From the NCBI GenBank assembly GCA_002353835.1, contig DEKL01000056.1:1-13476 (forward strand): a DNA stretch of 13,476 nucleotides. Direction: 5' to 3'. Below are positions 1 to 6,902 of this stretch, piece after piece (within the stretch, counting starts at the first letter, position 1; each line of letters begins with the position of its first letter). The notes beneath the pieces were generated by a model. The model had not been told where the DNA came from and did no database searches. It saw only the letters and a program-made list of their open reading frames with translations. A program made the position numbers and the translations under genes. This stretch comes from Alphaproteobacteria bacterium UBA2723. Its GTDB lineage: Bacteria > Pseudomonadota > Alphaproteobacteria > RF32 > CAG-239.

Positions 1-37
1 CTAACATACTATGCATTGATTTTGAAAAGAGGAAAAA

Positions 38-772
38 ATGGATACACAAGTTGCTAGTGAAGCTGCCAACCAACTCTCTATGTGGGCAATGGTTTGGTCA
101 TCTGATTTGATTACCAAAGCCGTTATGATTGGCTTGATTGCCGCATCCGTTTGGTCTTGGGCAATTATTTTTGAAAAATTTAACACCCTCCGTCAGGTTA
201 AAAAACTCTCTAAATTATTTGAAGAGCGTTTTTGGTCCGGTGGTTCGTTAGATAAACTTTACGACTCTATCGGTAACCCGCAAGACCCGATGTCTGCCAT
301 GTTTGTTGCCGCGATGAAAGAGTGGCGCCGTACAAATATTATGAAATCCAAAACAGACCGTGGTTTAAGAGGTGTTTCTTTACAACAACGTATAGAAAAA
401 GCGATGATGGTTTCTATGGATAAAGAATTAGACGAATTGGATAATCACTTAGGCTTTTTGGCTTCCACCGGTTCGGTTGCACCGTTGGTCGGCTTGTTTG
501 GTACGGTTTGGGGTATTATCGCTTGCTTTAATGCTATTGCCCAAACACAAAGCAATTCTTTAACCTCTATCGCACCGGGTATTGCCGAAGCTTTATTTAC
601 CACCGCTTTTGGTTTGATAGCGGCAATTCCGGCATACGTTGCTTATAATATTATTACTTCTGATATTGAGCGCTATGCCAAAAAGTTGGAAAACTTCTTG
701 GCTGAGTTCTCAAGTATTTTGTCACGTGAAATTGATGATACCGCTATTCGTGCGGATATTGCCGGAGAATAA
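38..772 (+). CDS. tolQ: TolQ, proton-channel subunit of the Tol-Pal motor
   Basis: Inner-membrane protein of the MotA/TolQ/ExbB family. With TolR it forms the proton-driven motor that energises TolA and draws the outer membrane inward at the division site. The 244 residues match family length. Three membrane segments are visible at about 28-48, 138-160 and 176-200. The family signature VAPLVGLFGTVWGI (about 147-160) and the stretch PGIAEALFTTAFGL (180-193) are nearly canonical. Thr156 and Thr189 have the same 33-residue spacing as the channel threonines of E. coli TolQ (145 and 178). The ATG is preceded by GAGG at 29-32. The gene is followed two bases later by tolR and then by a TolA-like protein, which favours TolQ over ExbB. 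The 37 bases upstream are too short to tell whether ybgC, a common neighbour, precedes it. Confidence 0.93.
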   Translation: MDTQVASEAANQLSMWAMVWSSDLITKAVMIGLIAASVWSWAIIFEKFNTLRQVKKLSKLFEERFWSGGSLDKLYDSIGNPQDPMSAMFVAAMKEWRRTNIMKSKTDRGLRGVSLQQRIEKAMMVSMDKELDELDNHLGFLASTGSVAPLVGLFGTVWGIIACFNAIAQTQSNSLTSIAPGIAEALFTTAFGLIAAIPAYVAYNIITSDIERYAKKLENFLAEFSSILSREIDDTAIRADIAGE

Positions 773-774
773 TA

Positions 775-1194
775 ATGATTGTTAATGGAAGAGTCCAAAG
801 AAGACCCAGCCGGCGTAATGCTAATATCAACATGACAAACCTTATGGATGTTATGATGGTTCTTTTGGTGGTGTTTATGGTGGCGGCACCGCTTATGACT
901 TCCGGTATTCCGCTTGATTTGCCAAAAGTCGGTGGTGGCACGTTAAACGGTAAGGAAACATCAATTAACATCAGCGTAGATAAAGAAGGACAATACTATA
1001 TCGGACAAAGTGTCATTGAGCCGGATACCATTATTGATAAAATTATGGCCATTAAAGGCGAAAATAATGATGTAACCATAACTATTTCCGGTGATGCTCA
1101 TTCTGCATACGGTAGTGTTATCGGGCTTATGGCTATGCTCAAAGAAGCCGGATTCAGCAAGGTCGGGCTTAAAACAGAGGCTCGGAAAAAATAA
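775..1194 (+). CDS. tolR: TolR, ExbD/TolR-family motor subunit
   Basis: Partner of TolQ in the Tol-Pal proton channel, with a single membrane helix and a periplasmic domain (139 residues). A short basic cytoplasmic tail is followed by the hallmark segment NMTNLMDVMMVLLVVFMVAAPLM at about 19-41. In it, Asp25 is the membrane aspartate that takes part in proton transfer in this family. Residues from about 45 to the end form the periplasmic dimerisation and peptidoglycan-binding domain. The start ATG lies two bases after the tolQ stop, and its ribosome site (GGAG at 764-767) is inside the end of tolQ, so translation is probably coupled. ExbD is the alternative, but the TolA-type gene downstream argues for TolR. 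Confidence 0.92.
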   Translation: MIVNGRVQRRPSRRNANINMTNLMDVMMVLLVVFMVAAPLMTSGIPLDLPKVGGGTLNGKETSINISVDKEGQYYIGQSVIEPDTIIDKIMAIKGENNDVTITISGDAHSAYGSVIGLMAMLKEAGFSKVGLKTEARKK

Positions 1195-1212
1195 ACTAAA
1201 GAAAGACTATTG

Positions 1213-2220
1213 ATGAAAAATAAGTATCTATATCAATCAGTGGCTTTTCACATAGCAATTCTTTTGCTATGTATTTTTGATATACCTTATTTTGCAAGCA
1301 AACATGATTTTGATGATACCCCGCCGATTATGGTTAATCTTGATGATGTTACCATTTCCGATATGACAAATTTGCCGGAGCTGGCTGTTCGCGGGGAAGA
1401 AAGAAAACCGGCTACTCGTAAAGAAAAGCCTATTGAGGAACAGGCTTCTCAGAAAAAAGCTCAGCCGGAGCCCGAAGTTAAAGAGGAAACCCCGCCGGAG
1501 CCGAAGGTTGAAACGCCGGAAATAAAATCTCCATCTTTAATTGAAGATGCGCCTAAGATGGAAGAATCTAAGAAAGACCCGAGCAAAGAAGATAAAAAAC
1601 CGGTTGAAAAGAAAAAGCCAGCCCCCATTCCGCAGAAAAAACCACAGATAAAACCGGATAAAAAGCCGGAAAAGAAACCGGAGCCGAAGAAGGATAGCAA
1701 ACCGGCAAGTACCGGTAATTCAAAACCTACGGTTAATAGCAAAAACCCACTGGAAAGTTTGTTTAAAGCAACAGATGATTTACAAAAACAAATCGGTGAC
1801 AGAGATGCACCGGCGCAAATTCCATACAATGAGCCGGTCAACAATATGGGTGTTGAGGGTGGTAACAGCAAAGGCTCATACTTTAGCGAGTTATCTGTTT
1901 CCGGTATAGATTTTGTTAAAACAAAAATTCAAGAATCTTGGAAAACAATAGCCGGTGGTAAAGATGACCGCAATATAGAGGTTATTATTAACGTCAGCTT
2001 GACTAAAGAGGGTGAAATTAAATCCGTTAACATAGAAGATATGAAGCGCTATCGCTCCGATACTTATTTTTCAGCCTTAGCGGATAGTGCCGAGCGTGCT
2101 ATTCATATTGCTCAAGATGTTCATGGTGTCTTTAAGGTATTGGCAAAACAAAGCGGCTCAGATTATGACAAATGGAAAGATATTCGCTTTACCTTTACCC
2201 CGCTCGGGTTGGCAAGATAA
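1213..2220 (+). CDS. tolA: TolA-like protein linking inner and outer membranes
   Basis: Third component of the Tol motor: anchored in the inner membrane, spanning the periplasm and reaching TolB/Pal through its C-terminal domain. The N-terminal helix (about 7-28) carries Ser9-x3-His13, the Ser/His pair that in TolA and TonB contacts the TolQ/TolR or ExbB/ExbD channel. Residues about 60-180 are a Lys/Glu/Pro-rich, PEPK- and KKP-containing extended linker, rather than the Ala/Lys helix of E. coli TolA. The C-terminal domain (about 215-335) holds a WKTIAGGKDD motif, an INVSLTKEGEI strand and a closing WKDIRFTF, as in alphaproteobacterial TolA. ATG at 1213 is chosen over an in-frame TTG at 1210; the ribosome site is weak (GAAAGA, 1201-1206). 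It ends flush against the convergent regulator gene. TonB is a less likely alternative. Confidence 0.85.
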   Translation: MKNKYLYQSVAFHIAILLLCIFDIPYFASKHDFDDTPPIMVNLDDVTISDMTNLPELAVRGEERKPATRKEKPIEEQASQKKAQPEPEVKEETPPEPKVETPEIKSPSLIEDAPKMEESKKDPSKEDKKPVEKKKPAPIPQKKPQIKPDKKPEKKPEPKKDSKPASTGNSKPTVNSKNPLESLFKATDDLQKQIGDRDAPAQIPYNEPVNNMGVEGGNSKGSYFSELSVSGIDFVKTKIQESWKTIAGGKDDRNIEVIINVSLTKEGEIKSVNIEDMKRYRSDTYFSALADSAERAIHIAQDVHGVFKVLAKQSGSDYDKWKDIRFTFTPLGLAR

Positions 2221-2832
2221 TCAGACGTTCAACCTATAACCGTTATTTTCGGTGATAATCAGCTGAGAACTACCGTCTTTTTCAACTTTTTGGCGCAAAC
2301 GATAAATATGCGTTTCTACTGTGTGTGTTGTAGCATCTGTGCTGTATTCCCATACCTTTTCAAGTAATTCTTCTTTGCTCGCTATTTGTGGGGCGTTTTG
2401 GTACAAATATTTTATAATATCAACCTCTTTTTCTGTCAGCTTCGTTGTGTTTTGGGTTTGAGAAGAAAATATTTCCTTTTTAACAGGATATAAACTGTAT
2501 TCTTTAAACATCAGGCATTCTTTGCGGCGAACCTTAGGTAATAACGTTTCTTCTTTAAGTGCCTTTAGGAATGAATTTAATTTTAATGGTTTTTTTATAA
2601 CGATGTCAGCAAAATCAGAAATCTCCTTTTTTAGGGAAAAAAGCACGACCGGTATTTCTGTATTTTGACCTAAAATATTTGGAATACTTTTATCATCTTC
2701 ATCAACTAAGAGAAGTGTTGTTCTATCGTCTGGCAGATCTGTGCTGACATCAGCATCTTTGATGGCAAATTCTATTTGCTGGCGTAAATCTTCCGAAAAA
2801 ACGGAATTTTTTGAAATTATGTTAATTTTCAT
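2221..2832 (-). CDS. PhoB/OmpR-type winged-helix regulator with atypical receiver domain
   Basis: DNA-binding transcriptional regulator of 203 residues. Residues 1-93 have the layout of a response-regulator receiver, but the acidic metal-binding pair after strand 1 is absent (Ser7-Lys8-Asn9). Possible equivalents of the phosphoacceptor (Asp44 in LLLVDEDD), the strand-4 Ser/Thr (Ser66) and the Lys-Pro pair (Lys81-Pro82) remain. Residues about 106-203 form a good winged-helix domain, with KLTEKEVDIIKYL, a recognition region TTHTVETHIYRLRQKV and a wing ending in NNGYRLNV. The start overlaps the porin stop (TAATG), so it is probably translated by coupling from the porin mRNA. No histidine kinase lies nearby. 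I infer that it may control the porin gene or work without canonical phosphorylation. The exact family and target are unknown. Confidence 0.85.
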   Translation of the reverse strand: MKINIISKNSVFSEDLRQQIEFAIKDADVSTDLPDDRTTLLLVDEDDKSIPNILGQNTEIPVVLFSLKKEISDFADIVIKKPLKLNSFLKALKEETLLPKVRRKECLMFKEYSLYPVKKEIFSSQTQNTTKLTEKEVDIIKYLYQNAPQIASKEELLEKVWEYSTDATTHTVETHIYRLRQKVEKDGSSQLIITENNGYRLNV

Positions 2833-3932
2833 TATAAATCTATCTCCATGCCAAGTATGAACGCATAGCCTTTTGAATTGTTTTTTATGTCCTTATCTTC
2901 GCCCTTAGAAAGCAAATGGGCTGCTGTTAAAGAAAATGTCAGATATTTATTGTACTGATAACTGTTTGAAAAACTTATGATTTCATCATGGTTATCGGTG
3001 TTTTTTGCCTTAGAATCAAAATAAGCAACACCCGTTGTTAACGGGCCAAACGCGTAGCTTACCCCGACATTGTAGGCGCGCCCTTCTCTGTAAGAATCGT
3101 AAAGATTTTCTTTATTTAGCGCATAATCATGACTGCTTACTTCCGTCTTGCGGTATGAGGCACCTATTGTCCACCCTTTGCGATATACGCTGATACCGGC
3201 AGAATATTCTTTATCGTTTTTGTGATAATCTCCAAAACCTAAAGATGTTTCTATTTCATAATCTAAAATATCCCACGCACCGTATGCACCCAAAATATAA
3301 GCACTTTTATCTTTATAATCAGCTTTTTTAGATATTAAACCGGATTGGCTGTATGTTTCCGGCACATAGGTTATGCCAAGTTTTATACCGGCAAATTCCG
3401 GCGTTATGTAGTTTGCTTTAAGTGAGGCTCCGTCTGTGTTTATGTAGGTGGAATTTAGGGTTTTATAAGACACCTTATGCCCTTTTTTATACCAGTTCGG
3501 ATTATTTATGAAATTTACCAACTCCGTATTATTGATATGGATTTTACTTGCATTCGGCGCACCGACAGCGAATTTATAGGCAACGTTTTGATCTTGACCG
3601 ACTGAAATATCACCAAAAGGGGTTTCGGTTAGGGCATAAACTTCCTCTCCCCAAATTCCTTGGTTATAGTTTTCCACTTCCTTGGCAGAATCTATCATAA
3701 AATAGCCGATTAACGAAGTGCTGTATTCTTCATTAAATTCATAAGTTGCTCTGCCAAACAGATTAAGAGATGAATTGAGGTTATTTTGTTTGTAAAGCTT
3801 GTTATACGGCTTAGCATAATCCATATAACCATAGTAGTTATTCAGTGACAAATCAAAATCTGTTTCCAACGCGCCGGCATAGCAAGGTATTGGCGCTAAG
3901 CCCAGCAACAAAAATATCGGTGATAATTTCAT
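2832..3932 (-). CDS. Gram-negative outer-membrane porin
   Basis: Predicted outer-membrane beta-barrel channel of 366 residues, the usual size for trimeric general porins. A signal peptide covers residues 1 to about 19 (cleavage near CYA|GA). The rest is a run of short amphipathic strands rich in Tyr, Gly and alternating hydrophobic residues. The segment WGEEVYALTETPFGDISVGQ (about 94-113), followed by an Asn/Pro-rich stretch, resembles the strand 3 and loop 3 region of alphaproteobacterial porins. The C terminus, FILGMEIDL, keeps the alternating pattern of a last barrel strand but ends in Leu rather than the usual Phe. Ribosome site AGGA (plus-strand 3940-3943) sits seven bases before the ATG. 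It is the first gene of a two-gene operon with the regulator. Substrate cannot be told from sequence. Confidence 0.85.
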   Translation of the reverse strand: MKLSPIFLLLGLAPIPCYAGALETDFDLSLNNYYGYMDYAKPYNKLYKQNNLNSSLNLFGRATYEFNEEYSTSLIGYFMIDSAKEVENYNQGIWGEEVYALTETPFGDISVGQDQNVAYKFAVGAPNASKIHINNTELVNFINNPNWYKKGHKVSYKTLNSTYINTDGASLKANYITPEFAGIKLGITYVPETYSQSGLISKKADYKDKSAYILGAYGAWDILDYEIETSLGFGDYHKNDKEYSAGISVYRKGWTIGASYRKTEVSSHDYALNKENLYDSYREGRAYNVGVSYAFGPLTTGVAYFDSKAKNTDNHDEIISFSNSYQYNKYLTFSLTAAHLLSKGEDKDIKNNSKGYAFILGMEIDL

Positions 3933-3964
3933 CCCTTTTTCCTAAAAAGTTGTTCTTTTGTTTT

Positions 3965-3993
3965 AATATAAAGCTATCTTTTTGTCTTAACAA
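3965..3993 (-). promoter_or_regulatory. Sigma70-type promoter of the porin-regulator operon
   Basis: Read on the minus strand, a -35 box TTGTTA (plus 3988-3993, 4/6 matches) is followed by exactly 17 bases and a -10 box TATATT (plus 3965-3970, 5/6 matches). The start point would fall near plus 3958, giving a leader of about 25 bases that contains the porin ribosome site. The assignment is by eye; spacing and position support it. Confidence 0.6.
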
Positions 3994-3996
3994 GAC
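3984..3996. promoter_or_regulatory. Interrupted palindrome over the porin -35 box, operator candidate
   Basis: GTCTT-AAC-AAGAC is a perfect inverted repeat with 5-base arms and a 3-base centre. It covers the whole -35 hexamer proposed for the porin promoter (3988-3993). A repressor bound here would block polymerase. That it is a regulator site, and whether the regulator encoded downstream binds it, is inference. PhoB/OmpR proteins more often bind direct repeats. Confidence 0.4.
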
Positions 3997-4031
3997 TTAT
4001 ATTGTTTATAACCTAAAAAAATATGGATAAA

Positions 4032-4037
4032 TATAAT
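4032..4037 (+). promoter_or_regulatory. Possible -10 box for gpmI
   Basis: A perfect TATAAT lies 60 bases upstream of the gpmI start in the divergent intergenic region. No convincing -35 box sits 16-18 bases before it (the bases there read TAACCT or similar), and there is no TGn extension. In DNA this AT-rich a chance match is possible. It is the best candidate for the gpmI-envC-ctpA-rppH transcript. Confidence 0.3.
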
Positions 4038-4097
4038 GCTTTTTGTTTTAAGCTTGTTTATATTTTTGAATAATACTTAACAAATGGAGATATAAAA

Positions 4098-5627
4098 ATG
4101 CAAAAACCTGTAATGTTGTTGATTTTGGACGGCTGGGGATATAGAGAAAAAATAACAGATGATAACGCTATTGAGAAGGGTTATACACCCAATTGGCACT
4201 ATTTACTTCAAAATTATCCGCACTGTTTTGTTGAAACATCAGGTTATGATGTCGGTTTGCCGGACGGACAAATGGGAAATTCTGAAGTCGGACACACCAA
4301 TTTGGGTGCCGGACGTGTCGTTATGCAGGATTTACCTAAAATTGATTTGGCGATTAAAGACGGCTCTCTTGAAAAGAATCCGACACTCATTGAAATAATA
4401 AATAAACTTAAAGAAACTAAAGGTACTTGTCATTTGATGGGTTTAATGTCTCCGGGTGGTGTTCATTCACACCAGTCTCATATTGAAGCCATGTGTCGTA
4501 TTTTAAACAAAAATGGTATTAAAACGGATGTTCACGCTTTTTTAGACGGCAGAGATACGCCACCGCAATCAGCTAAAGATTTCTTAGAAAATTTTGAAAA
4601 CAATATCAAAGATTTGTCCGGTGTAAAAATTGCTACGATTTCCGGTCGTTTCTATGCAATGGACAGAGATAAACGCTGGGATAGAGTAGAAAAGGCTTAT
4701 AACAATATTGTTTTGGCAGATGGTGAAAGATTTGCCACCGCAAATGATGCGATTACAACTTCTTATAAAAACGGCGTTACTGACGAGTTTGTTGTTCCGG
4801 CTGTTGTCGGCGATTATAAAGGGGCAAAAGATGGTGATGTTGTTTTGATGATAAACTTCAGAGCAGACAGAGCTCGCGAAATTCTTTATGCTTTAGGTGA
4901 TAAGGAATTTACAGGTTTTGAGAGAAAGAAGATTATTCATTTTGCCGAGTTGGTCGGTATGGTTGAATATTCTGTTGACCATAATCGCTTTATGAAAACA
5001 ATTTTTGCACCAGAGGCTCTTAAAAATATTTTTGGCGAAGTTGTTGCAAATCATGGTTTTACTCAGCTTAGAATCGCCGAAACGGAAAAATATGCACATG
5101 TAACGTTTTTCTTTAACGGTGGTGAAGAAAGAGAGTTCAAAGGTGAAGAGCGAATCCTTATCAACAGTCCGAAAGTTGCCACTTATGACCTCAAACCGGA
5201 AATGAGTGTTTATGAGGTAACAGAGGCTTTAACAGATGCCATAGAAAAACAAAAGTATGATGTTATCATTTGCAACTTTGCCAACGGCGATATGGTCGGC
5301 CATACTGGTATTATGGATGCGGCGCTTAAGGCTGTCGGCTGTGTTGATGAATGTTTGGGTAAGGTTATGCGCGCCATTAAGTCGGTTGACGGTGTTTTAC
5401 TGGTTACGGCAGACCATGGAAATGTTGAAAAAATGGTAGATGAAAATACAGGTGCACCATACACTGCGCACACGGTTGGGAAAGTTCAGGCCGTTTTGTA
5501 TAATGCACAAACAAAGGTTTCTTCCTTAAAAGATGGCCGTTTGGCAGATATTGCCCCAACGTTGCTGGACTTAATGAATATTGAAAAACCTGTTGAGATG
5601 ACCGGTAATTCACTTATTGTTAAATAA
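4098..5627 (+). CDS. gpmI: 2,3-bisphosphoglycerate-independent phosphoglycerate mutase
   Basis: Glycolytic and gluconeogenic cytoplasmic enzyme (EC 5.4.2.12) interconverting 3- and 2-phosphoglycerate through a phosphoserine intermediate with two metal ions, usually Mn. At 509 residues it is full length. The metal ligand Asp11 lies in LLILDGWGYRE, and the catalytic Ser62 in GQMGNSEVGHTNLGAGR. His123 in GGVHSHQSH and the DGRDTPP loop belong to the substrate-binding domain. NFRADRARE, NFANGDMVGHTG, TADHGN and TAHT supply the remaining phosphate and metal contacts. Ribosome site GGAG (4086-4089) sits eight bases before the ATG. It is the first gene of a tight plus-strand run; the next gene's ribosome site overlaps its stop codon. 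The link of gpmI with envC and ctpA is a recurring alphaproteobacterial arrangement. Confidence 0.97.
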   Translation: MQKPVMLLILDGWGYREKITDDNAIEKGYTPNWHYLLQNYPHCFVETSGYDVGLPDGQMGNSEVGHTNLGAGRVVMQDLPKIDLAIKDGSLEKNPTLIEIINKLKETKGTCHLMGLMSPGGVHSHQSHIEAMCRILNKNGIKTDVHAFLDGRDTPPQSAKDFLENFENNIKDLSGVKIATISGRFYAMDRDKRWDRVEKAYNNIVLADGERFATANDAITTSYKNGVTDEFVVPAVVGDYKGAKDGDVVLMINFRADRAREILYALGDKEFTGFERKKIIHFAELVGMVEYSVDHNRFMKTIFAPEALKNIFGEVVANHGFTQLRIAETEKYAHVTFFFNGGEEREFKGEERILINSPKVATYDLKPEMSVYEVTEALTDAIEKQKYDVIICNFANGDMVGHTGIMDAALKAVGCVDECLGKVMRAIKSVDGVLLVTADHGNVEKMVDENTGAPYTAHTVGKVQAVLYNAQTKVSSLKDGRLADIAPTLLDLMNIEKPVEMTGNSLIVK

Positions 5628-5636
5628 AGGACTTTG

Positions 5637-6881
5637 ATGAAGAAGATATTATTTTTTAGCATAACTGTTTTGTTTGCGGGGCTTAATTGCTTTTGCTGCA
5701 ATTTGAGTTATGCTAAAGATATATCTGAAAGTGATGTTAAAAAAGTAGAAGAACAAGCCAAACAAAAGACTCTTGAAACTAAGAGATTACAGGCTCAGGC
5801 TATCCAATTGAATTTGGAATTATCTAAAATAGATAAAACCATCATTACTTTGGCTCAGAAAATACAAAACAATGAAAAAAAATTGTCTGATTTAGAAGAA
5901 AATCTTGCTTTGTTGAAAAAAGATTTGGTTGTTAAAGAAGCTGAGTTTGTGCGCGAAAATAATTCTTTGGTGCAGACTATTGCCGCGCTTCAAAATATGT
6001 CTCTTAATCCGTCCGAATCGGTTATTTTACAACCGCTTTCTCCGATAGATATTATTCGTAGCGCTATTTTGTTAAGAGAAACAGTTCCTTTCTTAAATCA
6101 AAAATCTGCAAAGCTTAAAGTTGATTTGGAAAATGTTTATGAGCAAAAGCGCAAAATAGAATCCACCTTTGAAGAAGCAAAAAAACAAAAAAGTTTATTG
6201 GAACAACAACAAGTTGAGATGCGTCGCTTAATGACTAAGAAAACGGCAATGCGCCGCGAAGTGGAAGCTAAAGGCGCCGAATCGCAAAAAATTGCCGCCA
6301 CTTTAACATCTAAGGCACACGATTTAAGAGAATTATTGGAAGAACTGGAACGACAAAAAGAAATTGCCCGAAAGAAGCGTGAAGAAGCAGAACGTCTTGC
6401 CGCCTTAAAAAGACAACAAGAAATGCAAAAATCAGGCGCAGCACACACTGTTGATACCAAAACACATGCTTCTATAAAGAAGCAGGTTCAGGGTGGTAAA
6501 TTTGCTCGGGCAAAAGGTTCTTTACATCGTCCGGTCAGCGGAACAAAAGTTACTGATTACGGACAACTTATATCTAAAGGTGTTACCTCTAAGGGTATTG
6601 TTTATAAAACACGTTCAGAAGCACAAGTTACAGCTCTTTTTGATGGAACAGTCATTTTTTCTGGTCCATTTAAAGGATATGGTAACATTATTATTGTAGA
6701 ACATGGAGATGGATATCTTTCTTTATTGGCCGGATTGGGCAAAATAGATTGTGATGTCGGGCAAATGTTGTTGGCCGGAGAACCGGTCGGAACAATGCCG
6801 AAGTCTAACAATTCAAAGCTTTATGTGGAGATAAGGAAAAATAGACACCCCATAAATCCATCCCCGTGGATTGCCGGTTAA
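5637..6881 (+). CDS. envC: EnvC-like murein hydrolase activator with degenerate LytM domain
   Basis: Periplasmic protein that in characterised relatives activates cell-wall amidases at the septum under control of FtsEX. The 414 residues comprise a signal peptide (1 to about 26, cleavage near SYA|KD), long coiled coils (about 30-120 and 150-255, Lys/Glu/Gln-rich) and a C-terminal LytM/M23 domain (about 295-414). The zinc ligands of active M23 peptidases are missing: the H-x-x-x-D motif reads Ser318...Val322, and H-x-H reads Lys394-Leu395-Tyr396 in KLYVEIRKN. E. coli EnvC shows the same kind of loss, so this should be an activator and not a hydrolase. ATG 5637 is preferred to an in-frame TTG at 5634, because AAGGA (5627-5631) lies five bases before it and overlaps the gpmI stop. 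The Cys cluster in the signal peptide does not form a lipobox. Confidence 0.88.
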   Translation: MKKILFFSITVLFAGLNCFCCNLSYAKDISESDVKKVEEQAKQKTLETKRLQAQAIQLNLELSKIDKTIITLAQKIQNNEKKLSDLEENLALLKKDLVVKEAEFVRENNSLVQTIAALQNMSLNPSESVILQPLSPIDIIRSAILLRETVPFLNQKSAKLKVDLENVYEQKRKIESTFEEAKKQKSLLEQQQVEMRRLMTKKTAMRREVEAKGAESQKIAATLTSKAHDLRELLEELERQKEIARKKREEAERLAALKRQQEMQKSGAAHTVDTKTHASIKKQVQGGKFARAKGSLHRPVSGTKVTDYGQLISKGVTSKGIVYKTRSEAQVTALFDGTVIFSGPFKGYGNIIIVEHGDGYLSLLAGLGKIDCDVGQMLLAGEPVGTMPKSNNSKLYVEIRKNRHPINPSPWIAG

Positions 6882-6902
6882 TTTTATTTGATAGGAAAAA
6901 AG

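Noticed and set aside
38..1194. ExbB/ExbD identity for the first two genes
   Set aside because: The third gene has a TolA-type C-terminal domain, and the first protein matches the TolQ signatures closely. No TonB-dependent receptor is nearby.
1461..1871. 136-codon minus-strand frame over tolA, Gly/Ser/Phe-rich
   Set aside because: It is a composition artefact opposite the Lys/Pro/Glu-rich linker of TolA.
2206..2235. GGGTTG...CAACCT inverted repeat across the tolA/regulator junction as a bidirectional terminator
   Set aside because: The loop is 18 bases, the stem only six pairs with one wobble, and no T-run follows on either strand at the right distance.
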